From Sphaerosporella brunnea (taxonomy: Eukaryota; Ascomycota; Pezizomycetes; Pezizales; Pyronemataceae): a stretch of 64,000 nt of DNA. Where the stretch lies: NCBI GenBank assembly GCA_008704415.1, contig VXIS01000119.1:1-64000 (forward strand), written 5' to 3'. The position numbers and the translations under genes are program-made. The stretch's first letter is position 1, and each line of letters starts with the position of its first letter. Positions 53,774 to 64,000 of the stretch are shown in pieces. The notes below the pieces were generated by a model. That model was not told the DNA's origin and did not search any database. It was given only the letters and a program-made list of their open reading frames with translations.

Positions 53774-55940
53774 CTTATAGCTACGGGCAGTAGTGCTTGC
53801 GCTTGGTCAAGCGCGCAGCTTCCTGTCCGGGGCAGTGTCGCCGCTCTCGTGGTAGCGGCCCAGGGCGTGTACACCAGGCGTTGGGGGTCAGCGGAGCGGG
53901 GTGAGATTATGGGCTGTACATCGATTGGAATTGTTGCTCTTTGTACTGAGGGGCATGAAACCTGCCAGCTTGCCCCTCAGTGGCTGTAGTCCAAACAGCC
54001 CAAGCGCGGCTGGCTACCGCATGGTGCCGATCCCTAGTAGAGACTGCTTGCATGGTGGACGAGCACATGCAAATCTATAGCAGGCGCACAGGGCGAGAAG
54101 TGTCGTAAACGGATTCGCGGGAGCGGCGGAGCTGGGTCTGGAGACCCAGCCAGCTTGCCTCCATACCCTCAACCGGGAGGCTGCTCTTGGACTGGCTGGT
54201 GGTTGGCGAGGATTCCGAGGGAAAGGAGGACTTCGTCGCTGTATGTTGCGTTGCAACATGGCCGGAAGGAAGCCGGAACCAAAACCACTGTTGCAATAGC
54301 AGGGCGCGCTTGCGCTTGTGAAGCGCGCGGCATCCTGATCGGTGCCCAATTGAAGTAAGGCGAGCCAAGGGCGAGTGATTGCGTTGCATTGAATCGCGGG
54401 GGAATGGCAGGGGAGAGAATTATCGTTTGAACGTCGACGGAAACGGTTGCTATTTGTAGCGAGCGGCGTGAAAACCTACTTGTGAAGCGGCCGGCCAGGA
54501 CAGGCTGGCGCATAACCAGCCAAGCTGCAGCCCGATTGGGGGGCTCATTGCTAGGAAAACTGCCCGAGACTGCGTGGTCCGAATACTGTGTGCTGGCTGG
54601 AACAGTCCATGCAGATCCAGGGTACTCCCGAAGGGCCGCGAGTGTCGCAAGGACTGTCTGAGCTCGAGCCACTTTCCCTGAATATCCACCGGCTGGTGGT
54701 TGGCGAGAACTCCGTGGGAAAGGAGGACTGCGTCGCTGTTGCCTTGCAACATTGCCGGAAGGAGGGGAGGACTCCATGGGAAAGGAGGACTGCATCGCTG
54801 TTGCCGTGCAACATTACCGGAAGGAGGCGAGGAAACCATCATCGGCGTCGGAACCACAACCACTGTTGGGATATAGGGGCGCGCTTGCGCTTGTGAAGCG
54901 CGCGGCACCTTGATCGGTGCGCAATTGAAGCAATGCGAGCCAGGGGCGAGTTATCGCGTTGCACTGTATCGCCGGCCAGTGGCGATCTGCGCAGCAGGCA
55001 GACTTAGGGTCTGTACATCAATTGGCATTGCTCTATTTGTACTCCGGGGCGTGAATCCCAAAACATCCCCGGTGCAGCTCTCTGCCAACCAGGAACAGCG
55101 GGCAGAAGCTGGGATAGGGACAGTGGTCATGGTGGAACGGCACATGCAGATCCACGGGGCGAGAAGTGTCGTCAATGTCGTCGAGGGGGCAACTCAGATG
55201 GGTCTGTAGACCCATCCAGCTTCCCTCCATACCCTCGACCGGGACGCTGCTCTCGAAGTAATGCGAGCCAGGGGCGACTGATTGCGTTGCACTGTATCGC
55301 CGGGCAGTGGCGATCGGCGTAGCAGACAGACTTAGGGTCTGTACATCAATTGGCATCGTTCTATTTGCATTCCGAGACGTAAAACCTGAATCATCCCAGG
55401 TGCAGCTCTCTGCCAACCAGGAACAGCGGGCAGAAGCTGGGATAGGGACAGTGGTCATGGTGGAACGGCACATGCAAATCCAGGGGGCGAGAAGTGTCGT
55501 CAATGTCGTCGAGGGGGCAACTCAGATGGGTGTGTAGACCCATCCAGCTTCCCTCCATACCCTCGACCGGGACGCTGCTCTGGAAGTAATGCGAGCCAGG
55601 GGCGACTGGTTGCGTTGCACTGTATCGCCGGGCACTCGCATTGCACTGTATCGCCGGCCACTGGCGATCGGCGTAGCAGACAGACGCAGGGTCTGTCCAT
55701 CGATTGGCATCGTTCTATTTGCATTCCGAGACGTAAAACCTGAATCATCCCAGCTGCAGCCCGACAGGCTCTCTGCCTACCAGGAACGATGGGCAGAATC
55801 TGGGACAGGGACTCTGTGCATGGTGGAACGGCGCATGCAAATCCAGGGAGCGCCCACAGGGCGAGAAGTGTCGTCGAGGGAGCAGCTTAGATGGGTCTGT
55901 AGACCCATCCAGCTTCCCTCCATACCCTTGACCGGAAAAC
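53774..55940. repeat. Satellite-like block of imperfect 330-540 bp units
   Basis: GAGAAGTGTCGT-containing units recur at 54093, about 54640, 55161, 55489 and 55863, i.e. spacing of roughly 540, 520, 328 and 374 bp. Shared parts include TGCGTTGCACTGTATCGCCG, TGCAGCTCTCTGCCAACCAG, CATCCAGCTTCCCTCCATAC and the palindrome ATGGGTCTGTAGACCCAT. A GCGCGCTTGCGCTTGTGAAG hairpin precedes several units. Long ORFs inside are repeat shadows. Confidence 0.85.
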
Positions 55941-58900
55941 GTTGACGAAAGCCATCATCGGCGTCGATACCACAACCACTGTTTGAAATATCTGGGTGCG
56001 CTGGCGCCGGCGGAGCGCCCAGGGTATTGGGCTCGGCGGCTGTCCGTCATCCGCTCGGGGTTGGAAACCCCGGACAAAAACCGCGGAGATGGATTTTGTA
56101 GTAGTCTATATCGCTGATCCGGAATACCTCCGTGTGGGGTGGGGGGCACTAAGCGCTGGGGACACCCTTTTATCCGCCCCTGCGAGGAAAACACTGGGAT
56201 CTGAGAAACGACGCCCCGCTGTGTTGAGAAAATGGGATGGGGCAGATGGTGGGGCTGGTACGCGCAATCGCCGGTGGCTTCGGACTGGGTTGGCTGCAGC
56301 GCGAGCATTGTCGGGAGGAAGTGAGGAGGCCTCGTCGGCGCCGGAACCTCCACCACCGTTTGCTTGGCCGGCCAAGGCGGCAGCTGCGTCTGTCAGTACG
56401 GCATCTGACAATACAGCAACCGGGGAGTTACCAATACTGCCCAAAGGCTTCACGGTGGCAGCGTGCGTAGCCAGAGAGAACCCTGAACCTCTTATTTTTC
56501 TGGGGCTTAGTTCAGCGCGTGGTGCGCGTGTAAATGGCGTGGGAGGTGGTCAGTCGGCTGCATGCGAAAAGCGGAACCCGGAGGCCATCGCTGAGCGGGA
56601 GTGTAGGTGTGTGTAAAGTCGATGGTAGATGAAGTCATTCAGACTATATAAACCGAAGCCTGGACTTTGTGCTCAACAAAAACGTCCCGACCGAGAGGTG
56701 AGGGAAAATATAATCATAAGTGATTGAGTAATGAAGAAAACGAGGTGGTGCTGCCCCAACAAGGGGCGCATCCGATGTTGCCTCGCTGGAAATCACTCGG
56801 TCCTATTCTTGCAAGCTGCAGCGCAAAGAGCGACAACCATAGCAAAGCACAGGAAAAGAGCTCGAGGAAACCCACCACCAGTGGCGAGAGCTTGTGCTGT
56901 TGCCGTGCGAGGTGAGGCGCACTTATGTCCGTTCTGGAGATGTGATAGTGTAGCGAGTTGTATGCTGTATAGAGGTAAACGACAGCCTCTACCGTCTCAG
57001 ATCAGTTGCAGCGACGTGCGGCGTGTCCGTGGCGTTGATCTCCCAGCCTACTCAGCCGTTTATGCCTCGGCTGGCAGTAAGGCTGAGGCGATCGCCGGTT
57101 TGCGCAAGATCCACCCTGTAAGCTACAATGGTTGTTCACACTGCAATGGTTGTCCGCACTGCGACGCCCGCAAAATCCCTCAGACGAAAACAGGGTTCAA
57201 TGTTTCCAAGTCAGGTGATGGAGCTGTCCAACAATATGTACTACGAGTCCCATTCGTCAATCACGTTTTTGTATGCTGAGGGATTAACACTCAAACATCA
57301 CTATTTTACGACGGCGTCATCAGCGACGTAGAGTTGGGAATTGGTACTGTGGTAACATGATGCCAAAAGGCAGAAACCGGTGAAAACGAACCACATGTTG
57401 ACATTTTTACCGAATTGCGTACTGCGTTGCGAAAGGACATGAACAATGATGCAAGTAGAAATGAACCACCAATAAACCATTCGCTAATTGCTGTGCTCCA
57501 AATTGCTAACAACTTTGTTCAAGGACTTCGCGTGCCTGCAAACAATCTTTGGTTATGCGGTCGCTTTTGCAAACCCAAAAATGCAAACAGCAACTGTCAT
57601 GTGTCCACATTCTCGCCTCTCCTCGCCTCGACAGCGAGCGTCAGCCAAAGATCTCCACCGACCGAAAGGACTCAAGCCTAGCTGGCTAATCCTCAAATCA
57701 GCGTACAAGGTCTTGCATATTGGAAATGATATGTACCTGCGTTTTTACCTCCCAGCGTAGGTTCCTGCGTGGTTTTCTAAGGCACTGTCACAGTGGTTTC
57801 TGTGCTCGCCAGCAGAAACGGAAGCCGTTGGCTTTGGCCTACGAGATTCGTAGTCTTGGCTGTGGTAGTTGTAGAATGCGACTTTCTCGACAGACACGGC
57901 GAGGGCGCGTCGGGCATCACGGGCGAGCATGCACTGCTCCGGTTGCGTGGAAGGCTGCTTCTCTCAATCGCGCAGACAGATGATTGCGCGGGAGGTAAAC
58001 CGGTCCTGGTGGCAGTTCTGCATCGTTGTTCTCACACGCAGTCAGCCTACAGACAGAAGTAATGAGTAACGATCCCTTTGGAAAACATACCGAGCATCTG
58101 CGATGTCTGGCAAGCCCGCGTGATGAACGACGACTGGAGCTGGCCGAGCGCGAGATTGATCCTCGGTAAGGAGGATTCACCGCAATCGTATACCTCATGA
58201 AACAGCTGGCTGTGTTCGACCGTAGTCCTCCTCCACGATTTGCTCGCTGGGATGCTTCTGAATGGCGAAAGAAAGCAACCGCCACTGGTGTTCCAAGCTC
58301 ATCCTCCGGCTGTGTCAACCCCTCAACCACAACCAGCATATGCTCGAATTGCCCCCCCCCCCCCCACCCTCACAGATTGCTTGGTCCGGAGCAATCGCAA
58401 TGTTGGTGACTAGTCCAGCGCCCGCAGGCTGGATCTTCGACAGGCAGGTACACCGCGGACGATGTCTGCTTTTCCGCGCACTCCATCATTTTGCAGACGA
58501 ACCGGCATACGTGTACGCATCATGGTCTCAGTCCATGCGCACCCGGTGTCATACCATAGTTGCTGAAGCAGATTCCAACAAACCGCAGCAGGCGCGACCG
58601 CTCCGTGCAGGGTCACGCCCGTGTGAAGGGCTGCATTCAGTCGGCCCCCCCGAGATCCTCCGGTCAATCTGCTGCTGGAAACGTTGCATCCCGGGTTCGC
58701 GCTCGGTCCGGGTTTCTTTGGCTTCCGCGGCTCTTCGGACCAAAACTCCACGCGGTCGTGACCGGAAACGTGGTGAATAACGGCAAGGTTGGTTGCCGAG
58801 CAGTTGAGGGTGGGAGCGACTATGTTGCGTTTGTCTCGGGAGGCGGTGGTGCTGCTGCGTGCTTCTCAATGCGGTAACCCCTGCTCGTGGCAGTGAATGA

Positions 58901-61900
58901 CCACGCCAGATGGCGTAGACGTGTTTTATTCAGAACCTAGGTTCAACGCATCGACAGCGGGGGTAGTACCGTCGTTTGTAAAAAATAGATTTATAGCCGG
59001 CTACGTTGAGAATGATAGCCGAGGCAGACAAGGAACGCGTTGGAAAACGGTAGGCATGGTGATAAAGATGTGCACGAAAAGTACCTGCAACAGCCTAAAA
59101 CTGATTGTGACGCGGTAATGATGACTTTTCAAAATGGGCAGCATGTAAATTCACAGGTGTACCTACACTGCGCGGAATGCAATCTTACGTGACATAGCCA
59201 ATTTCCACGCGTTTCCGGGGAAAAAATGCTGCGTAGATACATTTGAAACTTCAATACAGAAACTTTGACCATCTAGGAAAGTAAAACAAACAGCGCCATG
59301 TACTCCCCCCCTCCCCCCACTCTCTGGCTGAGTATAGGATCCTATGGATCATCTGCAATTGCGCAGTGCCAGCTTTCGATGTACCTACGGCTATCCTGCT
59401 TCGTGTGGAGCTATGCCGAAATTGGCCGCAAACGGAGCATATTTTCCCTGCTCAACAGCCCTCCTGTTCCCTCCGGAACGGTAGTTTGGCGGTAGTACGC
59501 GGCGCCCGATTTTGCTTAGGGAGACTTGTTGATTTAAAACCACAATAACAATGAATCCGACATTTACCTGCGGCACCTATCCAAACCACCACGCGGAAGG
59601 AAATGCTCCTCCTCCAATCAAAAAGGCAGGGCTTACTTGATGGTGGTGCGGGGTGTGCTGCGGATGGGATTTTCAGACGTTTGGAGTGGTCTCCACAATC
59701 GTTCCGAGTCGTCCTTGTCATGATCTGTCAAGGCGAAGCGTTTTTTCTCTGTAACGTTGTTCGAGCACGAGATTTATCTCGCCCGCTTTTGGTTTTTGCA
59801 AAAACGTCTCCTTGCGCAACAAAAATCCGATCATTTGCAGACCCTTGATGTCTGGAATAGACAAATTCGACGCGCTTTAGCTTTGTCCAGGGCTACGCGC
59901 TGCGATGGAACGCCAACGCCCACTGGTCTGGTCCGGGTGTTCTTCCAGCGGGCGAGGCATCGAAACCGGAGCTGAGGTCCTTGGGGAGATGTCGAAGCCC
60001 ACCGGGCCCTGCTTTTTCCCCGTGGGTTCACCAATGGCGTGCACAGCAGGTGGAAAGCCGAGCGGAGCTCGGTTGATGACAACAACTGCCCGAATTGGTC
60101 AGATCGGTGCGTGCGGTATCCCCCCATTATGGTCCTGTGGATCGGGTGTTGCCATGGAGGCCAGTGATGCGCAATTTCTCGTCGTTTTTGGAGCAGCTAA
60201 GGCATCTCAGTGTTGACGAATCTCAACATCGGCAATTGGGGGTGCCTGGAACCCGTCGAAGAAAGCGGCAGTATTCCCCAATCGGCTTAGGAAATGGTTG
60301 TTTCCTAGTGCAGCACATCTGCTGTGGTTGGAAACAGGCCGGAAAATCTTAGGTGAGCAAAATATGTTCCAGCAATCGAGAGGCTTGCGTGGCTGGAAAC
60401 TCAAAGCACGGTGATATTAGCAAAGAGCGTCTCCCATCGGTCGCAAACGAAAACGGCAATAAAGGGGTTTCCAACCATTAGTGGCTCAGAACAGGTTGAA
60501 GGAGAACCGCGTGAACGACGCGCATGGAGCTTGAATGCAGCCCCGGCGGGCGAAGCGGGAGCTGAAGCCAACGCAGAAGGACGTGAAATGATGAATCAAC
60601 CTGTGGCGAGTGGTACAAACATGGTGGAGGTGTCAAATTTGCCCTCAGCCTACAGTGCCGTTAGGCTAGCTGCGATGCAGCGGGCGGATAGTTCGGCTGT
60701 CCATCCACAAGCCCCAAATCGGACGTGATGGAAGACTGTGGTAGGAGTGTGCAGTCGACGCCAACACCGGATCACCGCAAGCTGCTCAGCTGTGTGTAGA
60801 TACAATCTTTCAGGCCTTGCAAACCACATATTGGTGAGCTTTCTCTCAGGATGCTCGCAAAAGCGCGTTCTAACGTTTGACTGACCTTTGAGATGCCCTA
60901 GCCCCCGGGGAAAGGCATTTCGTGAGAAGATAACGTTGTGCTGTTCAGGAAACCCCTCTCCCCCAACACCCTTCTGGAGAGACCTCTTAGCGCTCCACCA
61001 CTGAATACGCTTTCCTTTTGTTCGACTAATGGTACGCCGCTAGGTGCACGCCGTATCTGCTGCGGCGGTAGGCAAGTTCGAAGGATTATCGGGAGTGGAG
61101 ATATGAAGCGTGTGGGAGCGTGAGTAAATGAACGGCTCTAGTCGCTCAAGCTCGTATCTCTTCTTCCGCTCCTTGTCCGCTTTCTCAAACGTTTCGGAAT
61201 GCACTTTCAAGTCCCTGAGGAATTTGCTGGTAATGGTATCGCTGCTCTTGTTCCGCTCCTTTTCCTGTTCTCAAACTGTTTGGAACGCATTCTGTGAGAA
61301 TTCAGGGTGCAAGGCTCGCGGCCTGCACGGCCTTGTTGCGGGACGTGCTGCTGTTGCCTCCCTCAGATATGAAGTTGGCGATAGTAAAATGTCCGTCGTG
61401 GCAGGTCGCACAGTTGCGGTCCCGGTGTGGAGTTGCCTCTCGAATTGCTAGGCGCAAGGGCAGCAGGCATAGCACCTTACCGCTTGTTCGGTGGAGAGAG
61501 GCATTATATACCAAGTGGTAGTGGTGAAGCAGGGTGTGTTGTTGCGAGGGTTGCACGGAATAGCAGAGAAGCGACTCCTTGAGAACTCTTCGATGTTGAG
61601 GCGGCGAGAACACTCTAGAGCTTTTGTGGAGCAGCAGCACTATGTTTCCGTGGGTTCATCCCACCGAGCGGGCGTCAATTCCGCCGTACAGCGACTGTGG
61701 ATGCGAGAAAACAAACCGGAGCATGGGGTGTGTTCAATGCAACGCTGCTTCGCTGGAAAGCACTCGGATTTGCTGACAGGCAGATACCAGGAGATGGATC
61801 AAGCGAGCTCGGCGCCGCTCGACAGCAATCATGAGAGAGCGTCTAGTCGTTTGGATGAATAGGGAGAGATATCGGTGCTGCTGCGGCGACGCGATGTAAA

Positions 61901-62149
61901 TATTCGTTACCGACGCTACGTCCAGAACGTTCTGCAAAACAGGTCGCCTAGCAAACTGCGAGATGACTGCGGCAATACACCAGGAGATCTGAATGCTATC
62001 CCGTCGACACAGGAGACTCCGCGGACAAGAGGCAACACAACACAGCCTCTGTCCTCCACAGTCATGGACTGCTCAATCGCCTACCGTGGGTTCATCCATA
62101 ATTTTGGCAAACGGTTCAGCAGCATACGAACAATGCAGACCGTGGAAGT
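55941..62149. other. Gene-poor stretch, no confident gene
   Basis: Many ORFs of 60-200 codons occur on both strands. The plus frame 56731-57279 contains a Cys cluster (GCSHCNGCPHCDARK) but no defined fold. A C-run is at 58351-58363. No RNA gene or transposase was recognised. Confidence 0.4.
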
Positions 62150-62648
62150 CAAAAAATGTCGAAGTCCACAACGCAACGCAGGCAAAAGGGCAGCGCGTGC
62201 CTTGATAAAGGGGAATGGGAAATCATGAGCCGGGTTTTCATCTGAGACAACTGATAGAAGACGCATGCCAGTGCTGTGCCAGCGGGGGTTCGCAGTTTAC
62301 GGTTATTGGACCCTAAAGGCGCAGCGATTATGCTATACGTGGCCATACTGGACGGTTTCAAGTTGCAATACCCGCGCCCGGGGTAAGCAAAGGTCAAAAA
62401 TCACGCCACGAAATGGAAAGTAAATCTTGAAAATCATGTATTACAATTTCCCAGGAGCTCCCAGCACACTACCATCACTATGCAACACGAGTTCATTGTA
62501 TAAACCGGCTGTTTGAAAAAAATTTAACTTGAACGATGAAGTTAAACAATCCAGCTGCGGTTTGAAATTAAATAATCCGATTGATTTAGCTAAACATTTT
62601 TTAAACACACAGCTTGTTTATCTTTCAACCTTACCGCGTGGACCCGTG

Positions 62649-63068
62649 TTACTCAGTGCCACACTGGCTGAGCACAGTTTTCAAATGATACAAATCCAGC
62701 TCAATACTACGCAACTCAGCTAGAGACCTCCACCAACCAAACTCCATCCACCGCGTAAACTCATCGGGAGAAGCATTGTGGGGAATATATTCATGCTCGT
62801 CCTTGGCCCGTTGAAACCTGCGTTCAAGCACCGCAATTGCGCGCTCCAACAGAAAACGCTTATGCTTCCTCCATACTGCTCGGAACAACGGGTGGCTCTC
62901 CAGAAAATTCGCGAGCTGTCTTGGCTCCGCGCCTGGGGGAGACTGGTGGCGATACTGCTCGTTTTCATATGGGGATATAAGGAGTTCGAACATCACCTCG
63001 TCGAGCAGCTCAACCGGCAGGCTCTGCAAGCTGGCGGGCCCGGGTGGGCGGACGTTGGGGGGAAACAT
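62649..63068 (-). CDS. F-box-like small protein, copy 1
   Basis: A 139-residue single-exon frame starting at 63068. The N-terminal PASLQSLPVELLDEVMFELL resembles the first helix of an F-box (LPxELxxxI). The rest is helical, with HPLFRAVWRKHKRFLLERAI and VLERRFQRAKDEHEY. It is short for an F-box protein with a substrate domain, but such short N-terminal pieces are frequent in fungal families that expand in accessory regions. The SCF-adaptor role is inferred from this motif only. A paralogue follows at the window end. Confidence 0.45.
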   Translation of the reverse strand: MFPPNVRPPGPASLQSLPVELLDEVMFELLISPYENEQYRHQSPPGAEPRQLANFLESHPLFRAVWRKHKRFLLERAIAVLERRFQRAKDEHEYIPHNASPDEFTRWMEFGWWRSLAELRSIELDLYHLKTVLSQCGTE

Positions 63069-63799
63069 TGGCGGAGTGGTGAGAATTGAGCTTACTCGAT
63101 GTCAGACTGATATGATGTGGGTTTAGATCGGGAGATGCCGCGTCATATACCGACTGCATATTGTCCATGTCGTGCGTGGCTCCTGGCGTCCCCTCTGTTC
63201 ATGCTGTTAACTGCAGTATAGCACGGGTTTCAGGCAGGGTGTCGGTACTGCCAACCATCTTTTGTGCGCAGATTCGTTTGAACAACAAAGGTTCAACATG
63301 GCGCCAACTGGACGCCTACCGTTCAATCGGCACTGCACGGGGGAGACTTACCGGATAACTGATAACGTAATAATACCGCTCTGTTATTGACGCTTACGGA
63401 CCCTGTACTCGCCCATCTGGTGACGCCAATGTCAGTCTATCAATCCTGTTAGGGGATGGTACAAAAGCATGAACAAATAAAACAAACCGGTGAAAGGGAA
63501 AATATGGCGAAATCCAGAACGCAAAAACACAGGGTTTGCGGTGATAAACAGAAACGGAAAAATAATGAATTGGGTTTGCATCTATGACCACGAGTACACA
63601 ATTATGTCAGAGAGTTCGCTATTTACGGTTACTGGAGGATTCTAGGACAGCAATTATGCTTCACGTTACCCTAATGGCCGGTTTCAAGTTGCCAGACTTG
63701 AAATACCCGCGCCGGGCTCAACAGATAAGTTAAACAAGAGTTAAATACTCCCGAACATTAAGACAACAGTGAAACAACCACATTGTTTATCTTCAATTG
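63069..63799. other. Upstream region of copy 1 and downstream flank of copy 2
   Basis: No further gene. The left part is the promoter region of the 63068 ATG. From about 63580 the duplicated 3' flank begins. Confidence 0.5.
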
Positions 63800-64000
63800 T
63801 TACTCTATAGCCCAGAGTTCCTCGGTTCCATTCCATCTAACAGACTGTAAATAAGATAATTGCTCCCGCACAAGAGCCGGAACCTCCAACAACCACTGCA
63901 GAAACTCAACACTGGAAGCATGGCGGCCCATATGTTCACTAGCGTTCTTCAACTTTTCAAGCCTGCATTCAAGCACCGCAATCGCGCGATCCAACAGAAA
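63800..64000 (-). CDS. F-box-like small protein, copy 2, 3' part (runs off the window)
   Basis: The minus frame is open from the right edge and ends at 63800. FLLDRAIAVLECRLEKLKNA aligns with FLLERAIAVLERRFQRAKDE of the first copy, and the later HASSVEFLQWLLEVPALVRE with NASPDEFTRWMEFGWWRSLA. The start and any F-box lie beyond the window, so the apparent internal start in this segment is not the true one. Confidence 0.55.
   Translation of the reverse strand, partial: FLLDRAIAVLECRLEKLKNASEHMGRHASSVEFLQWLLEVPALVREQLSYLQSVRWNGTEELWAIE

Larger units (their letters stand above)
62150..64000. repeat. Segmental tandem duplication of about 1.2 kb at the right edge
   Basis: Both the genes (62649-63068 and 63800-64000) and their downstream flanks are related. 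At 62240-62390 and 63600-63715 the strings TTTACGGTTA[TC]TGGA, CAGCGATTATGCT / CAGCAATTATGCT, GGTTTCAAGTTGC and AATACCCGCGC occur in the same order. The second unit runs off the window. Confidence 0.75.

Noticed and set aside
56731..57279. 182-codon plus ORF with Cys cluster GCSHCNGCPHC
   Set aside because: The Cys cluster comes from a short GGTTGTTCACACTGCAATGG-type duplication. No promoter, introns or family resemblance.

Overview
The window is nuclear DNA from a filamentous ascomycete. The evidence is intron-bearing genes with short introns of 35-90 bp, GTAAGT-like donors and CTAAC/CTGAC/GCTAAT branch sites, TATA boxes in front of start codons, and fungal families such as HSM3/PSMD5-like, DUF3445 (HODM-like) and MARVEL. 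I infer Pezizomycotina, possibly Pezizomycetes. No gene here fixes the species.

Left part (1 to about 9 kb): GC-rich, ordinary genic DNA. It holds the 3' end of an HSM3/PSMD5-like proteasome-chaperone gene, a convergent unknown gene, a divergent DUF3445 (heme-dependent N-demethylase-like) membrane protein, a 366-bp non-autonomous TIR element, and a three-exon MARVEL-type four-helix membrane protein with a Q/P-rich tail.

Middle and right part (about 9 to 64 kb): gene-poor accessory DNA, rich in duplications. It contains (i) a family of tiny four-exon genes of unknown function, two intact and two broken; (ii) paired signal-peptide ORFs with a histidine directly after the predicted cleavage site; (iii) one RING-finger gene and one Cys-pair protein; (iv) decayed DNA transposons of the Tc1/mariner, hAT and piggyBac types plus nested MITEs; (v) several minisatellites and a roughly 2-kb satellite-like block; (vi) at the right edge a tandemly duplicated F-box-like gene.

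The most striking content is a multicopy family on the minus strand at 27.3-27.9 kb and 39.6-46.3 kb. It encodes small bZIP-like proteins: an acidic N-terminus, a basic segment and a leucine-zipper-like helix, spread over five exons with a 4-nt first exon (ATGG). Two copies (27280-27879 and 39638-40276) are intact by my splice reconstruction. The others form a cluster in which single exons, not whole genes, have been duplicated, fused and deleted. One stretch is a 195-bp (65-codon) tandem unit in which intron 3 has lost both its branch point and its stop codon, so three basic regions are read in one open frame. Other copies have gained Q/N-rich tails after the zipper, or lost the basic region altogether. 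This looks like an evolving array of transcription-factor modules in a subtelomere-like or otherwise accessory compartment.
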